DNA of 64,000 bases, taken from contig NZ_KB235931.1 in assembly GCF_000332295.1 (NCBI RefSeq), positions 62,001-126,000 of the forward strand, given 5' to 3'. Both the position numbers and the translations under genes were made by a program. Below, in pieces: positions 42,557 to 52,716 of this stretch (positions are counted from its first letter, which is position 1; every line of letters begins with the position of its first letter). The DNA comes from Fortiea contorta PCC 7126 (GTDB taxonomy: Bacteria > Cyanobacteriota > Cyanobacteriia > Cyanobacteriales > Nostocaceae). The notes under the pieces were generated by a model. That model was not told the origin of the DNA, searched no databases, and was given only the letters and a program-made list of their open reading frames with translations.

Positions 42557-44458
42557 TTACTTACTGCGCTTTTGGAGTTCTTTAATTCTGTCCTGCGCTT
42601 TTTGAGCATTGAATATTTCTCCCTTTTTCTGAAAAAGAGGGACTGCATCCTGATAATTTTTAATAGCTTCCGGTATATTGCCTAGTTTAGAGTTGATATC
42701 TCCCAAACTGAAGTAAGCAGAGGCTTTACCAAAATAATTAGCTGCGGGATTGACTGCTCCCCAGTTCTTGTTGATAGCAATTCCCTGAGTAAAATCCCTA
42801 AGCGCTCCCTTGTGATCAGCATCTGAGAAGTAGCGAGCAAGTCCCCGATAGTAGTAGGCAATAGCTAAGTCAGACCTAAGATTAATTGCCTGCTGGAAAT
42901 TTTCAAAAGCAGGTCGAAATTCATTCAACGAATAGTGAACAAAACCTCTATTGAAATACGCAGAAGCAATACCATAGTAGTTAATATCAGGATTGTCTGT
43001 TCCCCAATTTTCGTTAATTTTAATTGCTTGAGTGTAATCAGCGATCGCTCCCTGTTGGTCTCCTTGATTTTGTTTTTTGAACGCCTGATTATATAATTCC
43101 AATGAACTAATCTTGGTTGAGGAAGATGAGGTAGGATTAGCAATTGATGCAGGTGATTCAATTGGTTGATTGCGGGATAATGTTACCCCCAAATAAGTTA
43201 CTAAAGCTAGAGAAATAGCAATGCTTGCCCCAATCAGCAGTTTATTGTTTCTCCCAAAAGTAACAGAAATAGCCTGCATTCTTGGAGTTCTGGGTGGCGG
43301 AGGAATTTCAGCTTGGCTTGCAGCTAAAGCTTTATTTGACGGGTTGACAGGTGTCACATCTTCACTGGGGAATAAAGGTTGAATTACTTTTTTTTGGGAA
43401 GTAATTTGAGCTTCAATTAGGGCAATGTCTTCATCTCTGAGTTGTAAAACTCGTTGTAAATGTTTTAACTCATTTTGAGTGTCGGTGCTGAGAGAATGCT
43501 CACGCCCAATCGCCTCAACTAAAACTTGCTCATAGCGCTGCAATCTTTTCTGATACTCCTGGTAAGGTTTAAGCACCTCATTTTCAATTTCTGCAGCAAC
43601 TTCAGGTAGCAGTCCTAGCCCATCGCGTAGGGCATCTAAGGTATTACGCCCTACGACAGAAATCATACCACGAATGGCAAAATGCTCAACTTCTTTGCGA
43701 TACCTGAGTTTTGGATCTTCGATGGGTGCTTGAGAAAGATAGATCTTGTAGCCTTCTTTAACAGCATAAATTTCTGGTTTCATTGCTGGCGCAGCTTCTT
43801 GAACTTTCCCTTTAGCATATTCATGCAACTCATCAATTGAAACTACGCCATCGCTATCAATATCTGCTGCTCCAGTCGCAATTCCCTCGACTAAATAACG
43901 AGTGTAAATCGAAAGGTCATCTCCCTCTTGCTCGAAGGAATACTGAGTGGAAGTCGAAGACGTCAGGACAGCCCGTCCTTCTCCTCCCAGTTGATTTTTA
44001 ACATCTACAGAACCGTCATTCTTAGCTAACCAACCTTCAGCAAATGCTCCACTAAAGCAACAATCTAGAATTACAACTTGTCGCTTAGAGCGGCTATTGC
44101 TCATAATGTCTTGTACAAAACTAGCCGGAACTGCTGTTGCTCGAATCAGTTCTCCCTGTGGGGTTTTACGAGTAATGCGAGTAGCTAGATGTAGCTTACC
44201 GTTGTCGTCTTTGACACCATGACCAGAGAAAAACAGCACTACTAAATCGTCTTTTTTGCGACCCGAAAACAAGGTTTCAATTGCTTCCTGCATCTCCTGC
44301 GGTGTAGGATTTAATAAAATTTTTACTTCATTAAACCCACCCACCTCTGGCTGCTGTAATACTCGCCGCATCGCCTCTACGTCTCTAGCAGATCCAGGTA
44401 GGGGGGTCAAACCAGGTTCGTAATCGCTGACCCCGATCACCAGCGCCATCTTAGCCAT
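42557..44458 (-). CDS. Caspase-like peptidase with EF-hand, transmembrane and TPR domains
   Basis: A 633-residue orthocaspase/metacaspase-type protein. Residues 1-190 are the p20-like domain with catalytic H80 (FFSGHG) and C134 (ILDCCFSG). An EF-hand-like loop (D199, D201, D203, G204, S207, E210 in DIDSDGVVSIDE) follows, so calcium may control it. Residues about 255-350 are a helical region found in cyanobacterial caspases (EIENEVLKPYQEYQKRLQRY). A membrane helix is near 400-425 (LLIGASIAISLALVTYLGV), and the C-terminal 180 residues hold TPR repeats. The peptidase should face the cytosol if the TPRs are outside, or the reverse. Convergent with the EACC1-like gene. Confidence 0.88.
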   Translation of the reverse strand: MAKMALVIGVSDYEPGLTPLPGSARDVEAMRRVLQQPEVGGFNEVKILLNPTPQEMQEAIETLFSGRKKDDLVVLFFSGHGVKDDNGKLHLATRITRKTPQGELIRATAVPASFVQDIMSNSRSKRQVVILDCCFSGAFAEGWLAKNDGSVDVKNQLGGEGRAVLTSSTSTQYSFEQEGDDLSIYTRYLVEGIATGAADIDSDGVVSIDELHEYAKGKVQEAAPAMKPEIYAVKEGYKIYLSQAPIEDPKLRYRKEVEHFAIRGMISVVGRNTLDALRDGLGLLPEVAAEIENEVLKPYQEYQKRLQRYEQVLVEAIGREHSLSTDTQNELKHLQRVLQLRDEDIALIEAQITSQKKVIQPLFPSEDVTPVNPSNKALAASQAEIPPPPRTPRMQAISVTFGRNNKLLIGASIAISLALVTYLGVTLSRNQPIESPASIANPTSSSSTKISSLELYNQAFKKQNQGDQQGAIADYTQAIKINENWGTDNPDINYYGIASAYFNRGFVHYSLNEFRPAFENFQQAINLRSDLAIAYYYRGLARYFSDADHKGALRDFTQGIAINKNWGAVNPAANYFGKASAYFSLGDINSKLGNIPEAIKNYQDAVPLFQKKGEIFNAQKAQDRIKELQKRSK

Positions 44459-44630
44459 TCTTGACCTCCTATATCGAAATAACCAAAAGCTGTGAAGCAG
44501 TTGCTGTTACTATCGAATGTCTTTGCAGCTATTTAAAGTCGGATTTGTCAAAAGAATTTTGAACGTGCGAGAAACAATACTTAGCAGAACATCTTTTATT
44601 AGCATAAACTTTTTAACGGTGTCGCGAAAG

Positions 44631-44661
44631 TCCCCACCTTCAAAGTATCCGTAGGTGGGGA
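44631..44661. repeat. 9-bp inverted repeat upstream of the caspase gene
   Basis: TCCCCACCT (44631-44639) and AGGTGGGGA (44653-44661) flank a 13-nt loop in the gap 44459-44787. It lies about 170 bp upstream of the caspase start and could be a terminator for upstream DNA or a dispersed palindrome. No ORF is seen in the gap. Confidence 0.65.
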
Positions 44662-44734
44662 TTGTGAGCGGGTTACGATGATTACATCTATGACCAATAA
44701 TGCAAGATGTTTAATCAAGCTACCGCATAGCGTC

Positions 44735-44776
44735 TTGTAGAGAAGCGGGACGAAGTTCAATTTCGCGTCTCTACAA
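44735..44776. repeat. Dispersed palindrome TTGTAGAGA...TCTCTACAA
   Basis: TTGTAGAGA (44735-44743) and TCTCTACAA (44768-44776) form a perfect 9-bp stem with inner CGAAG/CAATTTCG pairing. It lies just after the DUF2157-like gene stop and probably ends its transcript. Such palindromes are widespread in Nostocales. Confidence 0.65.
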
Positions 44777-44787
44777 AGTTCTGGTAA

Positions 44788-47700
44788 CTACTCCCATTCT
44801 GTAAATTCGTTATTAGTATTGCGGAGAAGAGAGGTAATTTGAGTGCGACGAGTTTCAAAGTTAGCCGCGATGGAAATCAGCACAATACCTACCACTAAAC
44901 CAATTACCCATTTAAAAAATGGATAACGCAAACTGAAAATAATTAGTTGGTAAATACTAGTAATAAAAAACGTCGCTGTGCCAACATAAAGAAACGCTCG
45001 CACTCGCAAAGCTAAACCTGCAAAAATAGCAATGAGGCTGAAAGCACCGGGTATTAAAGCTGTGTCTTGATGAAATAAAATCGCCCAACCACAAATAAAA
45101 CTACTACCAATTAATCGCAGACTATGACGTGCAACTTTATATTCTGGTAGCTGGAGTTGGGGGTCAATTTGCGCTACATATAATATTGTCATCCCGACTG
45201 TAGTCACATACCACAAAGCATCAGTTAACCGCAGACTTTCAAACCACCGAAATAACGCCCAATCAATCAACGCCGCACTCAGATAGGTAAAACGGATATT
45301 TCTTTCCATCTGAGCGAGGAAAATGTAAAAACCAGCCACAATTAACAAGGTAATTGGATAAACTTGCAGTCTGGTTTCCCATAAAATGATTAAGGGCGTG
45401 ATATATGCGGCTTGTTGCCAAGGTTTTTTTGACCAACCCCAACTTTCCCAAGGTAAGATGTAGAAAAAGTAGGCGACTACACAAGCGATCGCACCATTCC
45501 ACGGCATTAATACACCATTAAATAATTGTCCCACCGCTGTCTCTCGCCAGTAAACCCTAATGGCTGCTACTCCTAATAAGCCGAGGTAAACCCACATCTC
45601 GGCTGCGGTAATTCTCCCAAAAATCTGAGCAGATGTTGCACGCCGTCCTTGAAAAATGGCGTATTGAATCAAAAATACTCCTGTTCCCAATCCTAGCAAG
45701 CGGTTAGCGGCGATGGGAGTAGCAATGGCTGCTAGTAATAAAAAGCTACTCCAAGCCCAGTGGATGTCCGCGATTCCTTGCAACTGTTGGGGAGTCAAAC
45801 GCAGATAATCTACTAGCCAAGGTGATAAAATCCGATAGGCATACATGATGCCCACACCCAATGCAGACATGGCAATTAAGGCGTCACCATAAGCACCACC
45901 GCTGGCTTGGGACATTTGATAAAACAACAATTCATAAGCAGAAACAGAGACACCAATGATTCCTAAATATAGCAGGGGTTTAAATTCCTCCCGTCGTCTC
46001 CCCACACCAATGACAATTAAGGAGACGCCGAGGGAACACAAACCTGTCCAGTTGGTGAAGGTGTCGAGGCGTAGTAAGATACTAAAGGCTGCATAAATTA
46101 GCGGCAGGATGTGGAAGCTGCTCGGCAATTTCGCTAATTGATACTTGCGTCGCCACCACTCACCCAAAAGCTGAGTGCTTAAACCTAGGAAGATGTTAGC
46201 GATCGCCATATTCACAATCGAGCGTCCCCAAAATCCTAGCAACTCTGCCATTAATAATTCTACACACCAACCGATGCCATAAAATGCCCAATTTGTGGGT
46301 CGTTGCCAACTACGATAGGTGATGGCTCCGAGAGTGATCACATCAGCAATTAAATACAAATATCCTGGAGAGACAAACCCGCTATACACAGCCCAGGAGT
46401 GTACCGTCAGTGTAGACAATTCTAAGACACACAAAGCGATCGCCCATCTATCACTTGCTTGTGCATATATATTTGCTAATTCTCCACCCCGGCGCAGCAA
46501 AACTGTACGCCCTACCCATAAAATTAAAGTAGCGATCGCACCCACCACAAACCAACTTTGCGGTAATAAGCGCGGTAATCCTGGTATACCTTCCCACAAC
46601 ACAGCGCCAACGAAACCCAATGCAAAGGCTTCTGTGATCATCGCTGTTGAAATGTGCCTAATATAACTGCTGTTGACCAGCATTAATCCCACACCTACCC
46701 CTAAACCAATCAAACGAATTCCTGGTAGAGGTAAAATTAGTAACTGTGCCATGCCTATAGCCAGGACAGCAAAATATGTCGTCACTGTGCGTCGCTGTGC
46801 AGAGATGCGACTAGCCAGACCAGTCAGCGCTATAGGTGTAATTAACCAAATTATCCCCCAGCGGTAATTGGTATCAAAATTACCATACCACGATAATTCT
46901 GCACGCGCCCACAACAGCAGAAAGCTGAAGCTAGCTAACACCAAACCAATGTACCATGCACTATCCCGCCACAGTCCATCCCGGAGACTAAATGCCCACT
47001 CTGCCACCATTAAGATTAACAAAATACCCGCCCAAGCCCCGTTTCCTAAATTGGGGAACAGCCAATTAATGCAAGAACACAGTGTCAACACCCCCATCAC
47101 ATGAGTCAAATAAATCAGTCCTGAAGTAGGGGTGAGGTTTGCTCCGTGGTGTAGACGGCGTTGGGTAACAAATACCAAAGTCAGAGTAGACAAGAGAAAA
47201 TTCAGCGATCGCAGTGTAGGATTAACTAGGGAAATGGTGGTTAAAACAGTTCCTAACAACAGCGTCAGCAGTTCACCAAATTTAGCTAATTCCCGCTTTT
47301 GCTGACCATAAAAACTCTGCGTCAGCGCCACCATGAGAATAATATAGGGAAAATAAGCTATGCTCAACAACGCCCAAGGATAATCTTGCGCCTTGGTTAA
47401 TTGAGTACCAAAAGCGATCGCTGATTCTTGTAACTCAGTTGGTACTAATCGCCAACCTAACCAAAATATTTGTAAACCAACGAGAAAAATTGCCCCAAAA
47501 TCAGCATTAAGATTGTAACGCTGCAAGCGATCGCTCATATACAACAAACATAAACCACTAACTGCGATCGCTTGTCCAGGATAATCTGTAACCGCCACTA
47601 ACCAACCGAGAAAAATGAGAATACCACCGAGTTTTTCCCAGATGAAGGGAGATGAGAGAGACGGAGAATTAGTAGGCTCCTCCTCAGTTGGAGACTCTTG

Positions 47701-48723
47701 CTGGCGCTGTGCTAACCATGTCATCAACCAACCGCAAATACCGATAGCCAAACCTAGTTGAGTGACATCGATTTGCACAACAAAAATCGCCCGCACCAGC
47801 AGCACGATGAGAGCGTAAACAATAATAACCGCAGGTAAATTAATATTGATATCCACAGGGTGGTCATCTGGATTTTCCCTGGGTATAGGCTGACGAATTT
47901 GGCGATAGCGATGGTGAGAAAGAGTAATAACAGTTGTACCCACCATCGCCGCATACACAGCAATCACAGGCAAACCCGGTAACTTCCACCCCCAATGCAA
48001 GTATGATAACCCCAGAATATTGACTAAAAGTAATTTTTCCCGGCGGAAGTTAGTGACAAATAAGCGATTTCGATAAATTAAAACCGTAATTACCGAGAGA
48101 ATCGGGGCAGCGATCGCTATTGTTATCCAGTCTAGAGGATTTTGCCACAACTTAAAGCTATCCATCGCCCAAAAGTTGACAGGAATCAGCAATAAAGTGA
48201 CAATCAACAAAGTCTGCGCCGTCAACCGCAAGTTATTTTGCTTACCCGCCCAAAAGCTAAACCCCCAAAAACTCAGAGTATAAGCCAATAAAACCCCATA
48301 CTGTCCAGAAGCCGGAAATCGCTCCCACTGGCTAGCAGCTAGCACCCCAGAAGAAACAACTACCAAAAATACCCCTAAAAACAACAGCCAACGCACACTT
48401 AATTCTGCCCCCAAAGATTGCAACATTTTGCTGACAAAATTAGGTTCAGGTGGTTCAGTCGGTGCTGTTTCCACAACACTCGCAGATACAGACGCTGGAT
48501 GTAGCGCCTCTGCAGGTAAAGACTCTATAAAATCAGAATTAGCGACAATTAGCCGTGGTTGCGGTTGCAACACAACCTGACAAGTGAGAAACTCTCGGCA
48601 GATCTGCCTAACTTGAGCATCAGATATCAAACCCAAATGTAACCATATATCCAATCCTTCTAATAGCTGCGGGTGAGAAGATGGCAGCCTAAGTTCAAAT
48701 TTCAGCGGGCGATCGGGTAACAT
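44788..48723 (-). CDS. Giant polytopic membrane protein (DUF2157-like)
   Basis: A 1311-residue integral membrane protein. The first 110 residues are soluble (LEGLDIWLHLGLISDAQVRQICREFL looks like the short helical start typical of DUF2157 proteins), then a proline/alanine linker, then about thirty hydrophobic helices to the C-terminus. Large loops are scarce. The segment from WLLFLGVFLVVVSSGVLAASQWE and the many Trp-rich turns resemble cyanobacterial DUF2157 proteins of similar size. There is no catalytic motif I can name, so transport, scaffolding and polymer export are all possible. The gene is transcribed alone. Because of its length and composition it is one of the most striking unknowns of the window. 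Confidence 0.7.
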   Translation of the reverse strand: MLPDRPLKFELRLPSSHPQLLEGLDIWLHLGLISDAQVRQICREFLTCQVVLQPQPRLIVANSDFIESLPAEALHPASVSASVVETAPTEPPEPNFVSKMLQSLGAELSVRWLLFLGVFLVVVSSGVLAASQWERFPASGQYGVLLAYTLSFWGFSFWAGKQNNLRLTAQTLLIVTLLLIPVNFWAMDSFKLWQNPLDWITIAIAAPILSVITVLIYRNRLFVTNFRREKLLLVNILGLSYLHWGWKLPGLPVIAVYAAMVGTTVITLSHHRYRQIRQPIPRENPDDHPVDININLPAVIIVYALIVLLVRAIFVVQIDVTQLGLAIGICGWLMTWLAQRQQESPTEEEPTNSPSLSSPFIWEKLGGILIFLGWLVAVTDYPGQAIAVSGLCLLYMSDRLQRYNLNADFGAIFLVGLQIFWLGWRLVPTELQESAIAFGTQLTKAQDYPWALLSIAYFPYIILMVALTQSFYGQQKRELAKFGELLTLLLGTVLTTISLVNPTLRSLNFLLSTLTLVFVTQRRLHHGANLTPTSGLIYLTHVMGVLTLCSCINWLFPNLGNGAWAGILLILMVAEWAFSLRDGLWRDSAWYIGLVLASFSFLLLWARAELSWYGNFDTNYRWGIIWLITPIALTGLASRISAQRRTVTTYFAVLAIGMAQLLILPLPGIRLIGLGVGVGLMLVNSSYIRHISTAMITEAFALGFVGAVLWEGIPGLPRLLPQSWFVVGAIATLILWVGRTVLLRRGGELANIYAQASDRWAIALCVLELSTLTVHSWAVYSGFVSPGYLYLIADVITLGAITYRSWQRPTNWAFYGIGWCVELLMAELLGFWGRSIVNMAIANIFLGLSTQLLGEWWRRKYQLAKLPSSFHILPLIYAAFSILLRLDTFTNWTGLCSLGVSLIVIGVGRRREEFKPLLYLGIIGVSVSAYELLFYQMSQASGGAYGDALIAMSALGVGIMYAYRILSPWLVDYLRLTPQQLQGIADIHWAWSSFLLLAAIATPIAANRLLGLGTGVFLIQYAIFQGRRATSAQIFGRITAAEMWVYLGLLGVAAIRVYWRETAVGQLFNGVLMPWNGAIACVVAYFFYILPWESWGWSKKPWQQAAYITPLIILWETRLQVYPITLLIVAGFYIFLAQMERNIRFTYLSAALIDWALFRWFESLRLTDALWYVTTVGMTILYVAQIDPQLQLPEYKVARHSLRLIGSSFICGWAILFHQDTALIPGAFSLIAIFAGLALRVRAFLYVGTATFFITSIYQLIIFSLRYPFFKWVIGLVVGIVLISIAANFETRRTQITSLLRNTNNEFTEWE

Positions 48724-48743
48724 AAGCCGCAGGCGTATCAGTA

Positions 48744-48774
48744 TATACTTAAATCATCATTTGATTAAAGTATA
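48744..48774. repeat. AT-rich inverted repeat upstream of the DUF2157-like gene
   Basis: TATACTTAAATCA and TTGATTAAAGTATA pair over about 12 bp with a small bulge. It lies about 20 bp upstream of the giant gene's start and downstream of the small gene that ends at 48850, so it could be an operator or a terminator. Confidence 0.45.
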
Positions 48775-48849
48775 ATTATGCGCTGGCTGTGACACTTATT
48801 TTCCTGACTGCGCTTGAGAATAATTAACAGTTATCAGTTCTCAGCATCC

Positions 48850-49014
48850 CTACTTACCCATCCTTTGCAACCCCGCATCTGAAGGATACCTACCCACTGC
48901 TGCCAAAGCTTGCCGCTCCAAAATCCGCTCATCATGATTAAAATTGAGAATGCGTACTGTCACCTCGCCAATATCAGTTAGAGGTTTAATCACAGTTTCA
49001 TCTACACGAGACAT
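48850..49014 (-). CDS. Short hypothetical protein (54 aa) in a two-gene cassette
   Basis: A 54-residue frame that starts MSRVDETVIKPLTDIGEVTV, then RILNFNHDERILERQALAAV. It begins 9 bp after the stop of the 85-residue gene on the same strand, so the two are probably translated together. I do not recognise the family. It may be a complete small protein or a fragment of a larger partner (the upstream type of protein is often paired with an HNH-like gene in cyanobacteria). No membrane segment. Confidence 0.45.
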   Translation of the reverse strand: MSRVDETVIKPLTDIGEVTVRILNFNHDERILERQALAAVGRYPSDAGLQRMGK

Positions 49015-49023
49015 TTTAGTTAC

Positions 49024-49281
49024 CTATTCCCCGCTCTTGATGTACTGATAAGCTCGTGCCTTTGCCAGCATCATCATATGTTCTAGCGTTAGAAAGAGAT
49101 CTAACTCCCGCTTGTCTTCTCCAGTAAGTCCTTCAGTTTTAGCGCGGTAAACAAGATCCTCTAAACGTTCCTTTGCTGTATCCGAGAGTTGAAAATTGAC
49201 CACAGTTTCGGGAGTAGTACCAGCAGCAATAAACTCGATAATTTCGTCGTAAACCTTAGCAGTCTTGATTGATGTATTCAT
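49024..49281 (-). CDS. Small helical protein of an antitoxin-like or accessory type (85 aa)
   Basis: An 85-residue protein, all helical: AKVYDEIIEFIAAGTTPETVVNFQLSDTAKERLEDLVYRAK, then GLTGEDKRELDLFLTLEHMMMLAKARAYQYI. This type is common in Nostocales, often directly upstream of a small nuclease-like gene, so an antitoxin or partner function is plausible but unproved. Here the next gene is only 54 residues. The start is preceded by the weak site TTAAAAGTC; no strong Shine-Dalgarno. It is transcribed away from the photolyase gap. Confidence 0.6.
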   Translation of the reverse strand: MNTSIKTAKVYDEIIEFIAAGTTPETVVNFQLSDTAKERLEDLVYRAKTEGLTGEDKRELDLFLTLEHMMMLAKARAYQYIKSGE

Positions 49282-49422
49282 GACTTTTAAGTAGCTGGGT
49301 GAAGATAAAGGTAATTAGCAAGGGTCGTTATTTGTTAAACGATAATTACCTCTGATTCAATCGAGAGCTTTCTCACGTATCCATTGCATAATCCTCAATA
49401 TAGCAGGTAAATCAGTTCAAAA

Positions 49423-50868
49423 TTACAGCGGACTGCTATATGCTTTTTGCTGTTGATAAAGGTTTTTAAATTCCTGTTGTTGTAGTTTATGGTCTACAAT
49501 TGGCTGCGGATAACCAAGGGCGTGGCGCTCTAAAGGGGGAATTTTCCCAGTTACTAAATATTCTGTGTCGAGCGATCGCAGTTCTGGGATCCATTGTCTG
49601 ATATATTCACCTTCAGCATCGAATTTTTGCGCTTGACTCGCAGGGTTGAAAATTCGCAAAGGCTTAGGATCCATCCCACTCGAAGCGCTCCACTGCCAAC
49701 CACCATTATTAGCAGATAAATCACCATCAATTAACCGCTGCATAAAATATTTCTCTCCCAATTGCGGATTAATTAACAAATCTTTGGTGAGGAAACTAGC
49801 CACAATCATTCGACAACGGTTATGCATCCAGCCGCTTTCGTTCATTTGACGCATGGCTGCATCTACAATCGGATAGCCCGTATTCCCGTCACACCAAGCT
49901 TGGAATTTTTCTAAGTTGTTTTCCCAGGGAAAGTTTTTGAAAGTGTCGCGGTAAGCACCATCAGCCAGTTCAGGAAAATTATACATCGCATGTTGATAAA
50001 ATTCCCGCCATGCTAATTCTTGTTGCCATGTGCGGATACCTGCGGTGGCTTCATCACTACGGCTATTTTCTAACGCTTCTAAGGTAGCTTTCCACACAGT
50101 GCGAATACCAATCGCACCAAATTTTAAAGCCGCACTCAGTTGTGATGTTCCTTCAACAGCAGGAAAATTCCGCTGTTCTTGGTATTCATTAATACTATGC
50201 GCGCAGAATTCCTCTAGTCTAGCTTGGGCTGCAGTTTCTCCCGGCGCAATCACTAAGCCCCCATCCCAAACAAAGCCTAAATCTTTAGCTGTTGGTAATG
50301 GTTTTACTCCCGCTTGTTGAGCAATTTCTTGCTCATCTGCTGTCAACTCTTCCGCATTTTGCAGCGTTGCGGCTGGTTGCGCCTTGGGTTTGCTACTCCA
50401 ATTTTTCCAGAAAGGAGTGTAGACCGTGTATGGGCTATTACCCCCTGTGCGAATCTCATCTGGAGAATGGAGGATTTGATCCCAGTTTTGCTCTAGAAAT
50501 TCTATCCCATTTTCTTTTAATGCGTCGAGCACAGTGCGATCGCGCTCTTGTGCATAAGGTTCCACATCCCAATTCCAAAACACAGCTTTTGCATTCAAAG
50601 CCTTAGCCAAAGCTGGAATTGTCACCACAGGATTGTCATGGAGAATCAATAATTGGCTCCCAGCTTCAGCATAGCGTTGCTGTAATGCCTGCAAACAGCC
50701 AATCAGATAAGTTACCCTCACCGGAGCGACATCATCCCTTTCCAGAATCTGCGGATCAAGACAAAACACACCCACAACCTTCGGACTCCGTAGCCTAGCT
50801 GCAGCCAATCCTGTATTATCACAGATGCGTAAATCGCGGCGGTGCCAAAACAAAATTAAATCAGACAT
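49423..50868 (-). CDS. phr: Class I CPD deoxyribodipyrimidine photolyase
   Basis: A 481-residue enzyme that uses blue light to split cyclobutane pyrimidine dimers. The N-terminal alpha/beta domain ([21 protein letters not shown]) binds an antenna pigment, probably 8-HDF-like as in cyanobacterial class I enzymes. The C-terminal FAD domain includes [41 protein letters not shown], and [37 protein letters not shown]. The Trp/Asn/Asp positions expected for FAD and dimer binding are intact, so it looks active. CryDASH-type features are absent. The gene is read alone toward the small-gene pair. Confidence 0.93.
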   Translation of the reverse strand: MSDLILFWHRRDLRICDNTGLAAARLRSPKVVGVFCLDPQILERDDVAPVRVTYLIGCLQALQQRYAEAGSQLLILHDNPVVTIPALAKALNAKAVFWNWDVEPYAQERDRTVLDALKENGIEFLEQNWDQILHSPDEIRTGGNSPYTVYTPFWKNWSSKPKAQPAATLQNAEELTADEQEIAQQAGVKPLPTAKDLGFVWDGGLVIAPGETAAQARLEEFCAHSINEYQEQRNFPAVEGTSQLSAALKFGAIGIRTVWKATLEALENSRSDEATAGIRTWQQELAWREFYQHAMYNFPELADGAYRDTFKNFPWENNLEKFQAWCDGNTGYPIVDAAMRQMNESGWMHNRCRMIVASFLTKDLLINPQLGEKYFMQRLIDGDLSANNGGWQWSASSGMDPKPLRIFNPASQAQKFDAEGEYIRQWIPELRSLDTEYLVTGKIPPLERHALGYPQPIVDHKLQQQEFKNLYQQQKAYSSPL

Positions 50869-51435
50869 TCCCTATCCAGAACAGTTCGCTTGTACTAGCT
50901 TAGAATCAAATGGCATCATTCAGCATCACTCCACCGACAAATTTCTAGAGCCAACGTATTCAAATTTTGATGAATTCTTAGTCTGTACAGTCAATCGTCC
51001 TTATGAACCTGGGTTAACCTTTAGAGTGGGAATCCAATCTAGTTTGTAGACCGTAAATCTTGATTTTTTTTTCAGATTTGTGTCGATTTAATTTCATTTC
51101 GGTTGATTATACAACTGGATTTTTTCGGGGATAAAGTTTGACAAATTGTCATATGAAAATTTTTAGATTTAGCTATTAATTAAGCTATCAAAAATATTTA
51201 AAACAAGTATCATAAAAAAAAAGCACAAGGTAGTCCCAAGGAAAAAACAGCACCAAGAAAAGTAAAGATTTAAAGCCGAGTGGAATCGTGGGCGGCTGAC
51301 TTTTCCCTATTCCCTATTCCCTTTCATGCGCAAAAATGGGCGTAGGGCTTGCGTAAGTGTAAGCATTGGTGAAAAAATTGATGGGCGAGAGTCGCTAAGA
51401 AATTCTCGTTTCGCAAGGGATCTACGAGGACATCA
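50869..51435. other. Intergenic region between photolyase and purD
   Basis: 567 bp. The part next to purD has ATTCCCTATTCCCTTT, a C-rich dispersed repeat, at 51308-51323 and the purD ribosome site GAGGA. The remainder is AT-rich (for example a run of A around 51213-51222) with no ORF or hairpin I trust. Divergent promoters for phr and purD must lie here. Confidence 0.5.
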
Positions 51436-52716
51436 GTGAAAGTTTTAGTTGTTGGTAATGGAGGGCGCGAACACGCTCTGGCGTGGAAATTACTGCAATC
51501 TGAGCAGATTGAGCAAGTTGTGTGTGTACCGGGGAATGGCGGTACCGCAACTATGGAAAGTTGCCAAAATTTGCCTTTAGCAGTGGATGATTTTGAGGGT
51601 ATTGGTGAATTTGCTCTCAAAAATGACATAAATTTGGTGGTAGTCGGGCCAGAAGTGCCTCTAGCTAAGGGAATTACAGATTATCTACAATCCCAAGGAC
51701 TGCAGGTATTTGGGCCGGGGAGAGCGGGAGCGCAAATTGAGGCGAGTAAGGCTTGGGCTAAGGCTTTAATGCAGGAAGCCGGAATTCCTACAGCCAAGGC
51801 GGCGGTGTTTACTGTAGCTGCTGCAGCTAAATCTTATGTCCAAGCACAGGGAGCACCGATTGTCGTCAAAGCAGACGGTTTGGCGGCGGGAAAAGGTGTG
51901 ACAGTTGCACAAACAGTAGCACAAGCCCAAGAGGCGATTGAGGCTATTTTCCAAGGACAGTTTGGCAGTGCTGGTGAGTTTGTGGTGATTGAAGAATGTT
52001 TAATAGGGGAGGAGGTTTCGGTTTTAGCACTGACCGATGGGTTGACAATTCGACCTTTATTACCAGCGCAAGATCATAAGCGGATTGGTGAGGGAGATAC
52101 AGGTGAGAATACGGGAGGAATGGGGGCTTATGCGCCAGCGCCCATCGCCACGCCAGAGTTGATGGCGCGAGTGCAAACAGAAGTTTTAGAAAAAGCGATC
52201 GCTACTTTAAAATCTAGAGGCATCGATTACCGGGGTGTGCTTTACGCTGGGTTAATGATTTCACCCCATGGCGACTTGAAAGTGTTGGAATTCAACTGCC
52301 GTTTTGGCGACCCCGAAACTCAAGTGATTCTACCACTATTGGCAACACCCCTAGAAGAATTGCTCCTAGCCTGCGTACAGCAGCGGTTAAGCGAATTACC
52401 GCCCATATCGTGGAAAACAGGTGCCGCCGCCACCGTCGTTGCTGCATCCGGCGGTTATCCAGGAGCATACACCAAAGGCAAAGTCATTAACTTTACTGAC
52501 CAAGCCATAGATGCAGCAGTAACCATATTCCATGCAGGCACAAAATTAAACCAACAACAACAAATCGTCACAGACGGTGGTCGAGTTTTAAACATCACAG
52601 CAACAGGCGAAAATTTCACACAAGCGATCGCCCACGCCTACAGCGTCATCAAAGGCATCAACTTTGAAGGCATGTACTATCGGAGAGACATAGGCCATCG
52701 CCTTGCAGGGAAATAG
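51436..52716 (+). CDS. purD: Phosphoribosylamine-glycine ligase (GAR synthetase)
   Basis: A 426-residue ATP-grasp enzyme that makes glycinamide ribonucleotide in de novo purine synthesis. It opens VLVVGNGGREHALAWKL and contains VVGPEVPLAKGITDYL, FGPGRAGAQIEASKAWAK, KADGLAAGKGVTVA, LPAQDHKRIGEGDTGENTGGMGAYAPAP and LEFNCRFGDPETQVILPLL. The start is GTG with GAGGA five bases upstream. nblS follows in the same direction, as in several other cyanobacteria, but a large inverted repeat separates them, so co-transcription is doubtful. Confidence 0.96.
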   Translation: MKVLVVGNGGREHALAWKLLQSEQIEQVVCVPGNGGTATMESCQNLPLAVDDFEGIGEFALKNDINLVVVGPEVPLAKGITDYLQSQGLQVFGPGRAGAQIEASKAWAKALMQEAGIPTAKAAVFTVAAAAKSYVQAQGAPIVVKADGLAAGKGVTVAQTVAQAQEAIEAIFQGQFGSAGEFVVIEECLIGEEVSVLALTDGLTIRPLLPAQDHKRIGEGDTGENTGGMGAYAPAPIATPELMARVQTEVLEKAIATLKSRGIDYRGVLYAGLMISPHGDLKVLEFNCRFGDPETQVILPLLATPLEELLLACVQQRLSELPPISWKTGAAATVVAASGGYPGAYTKGKVINFTDQAIDAAVTIFHAGTKLNQQQQIVTDGGRVLNITATGENFTQAIAHAYSVIKGINFEGMYYRRDIGHRLAGK

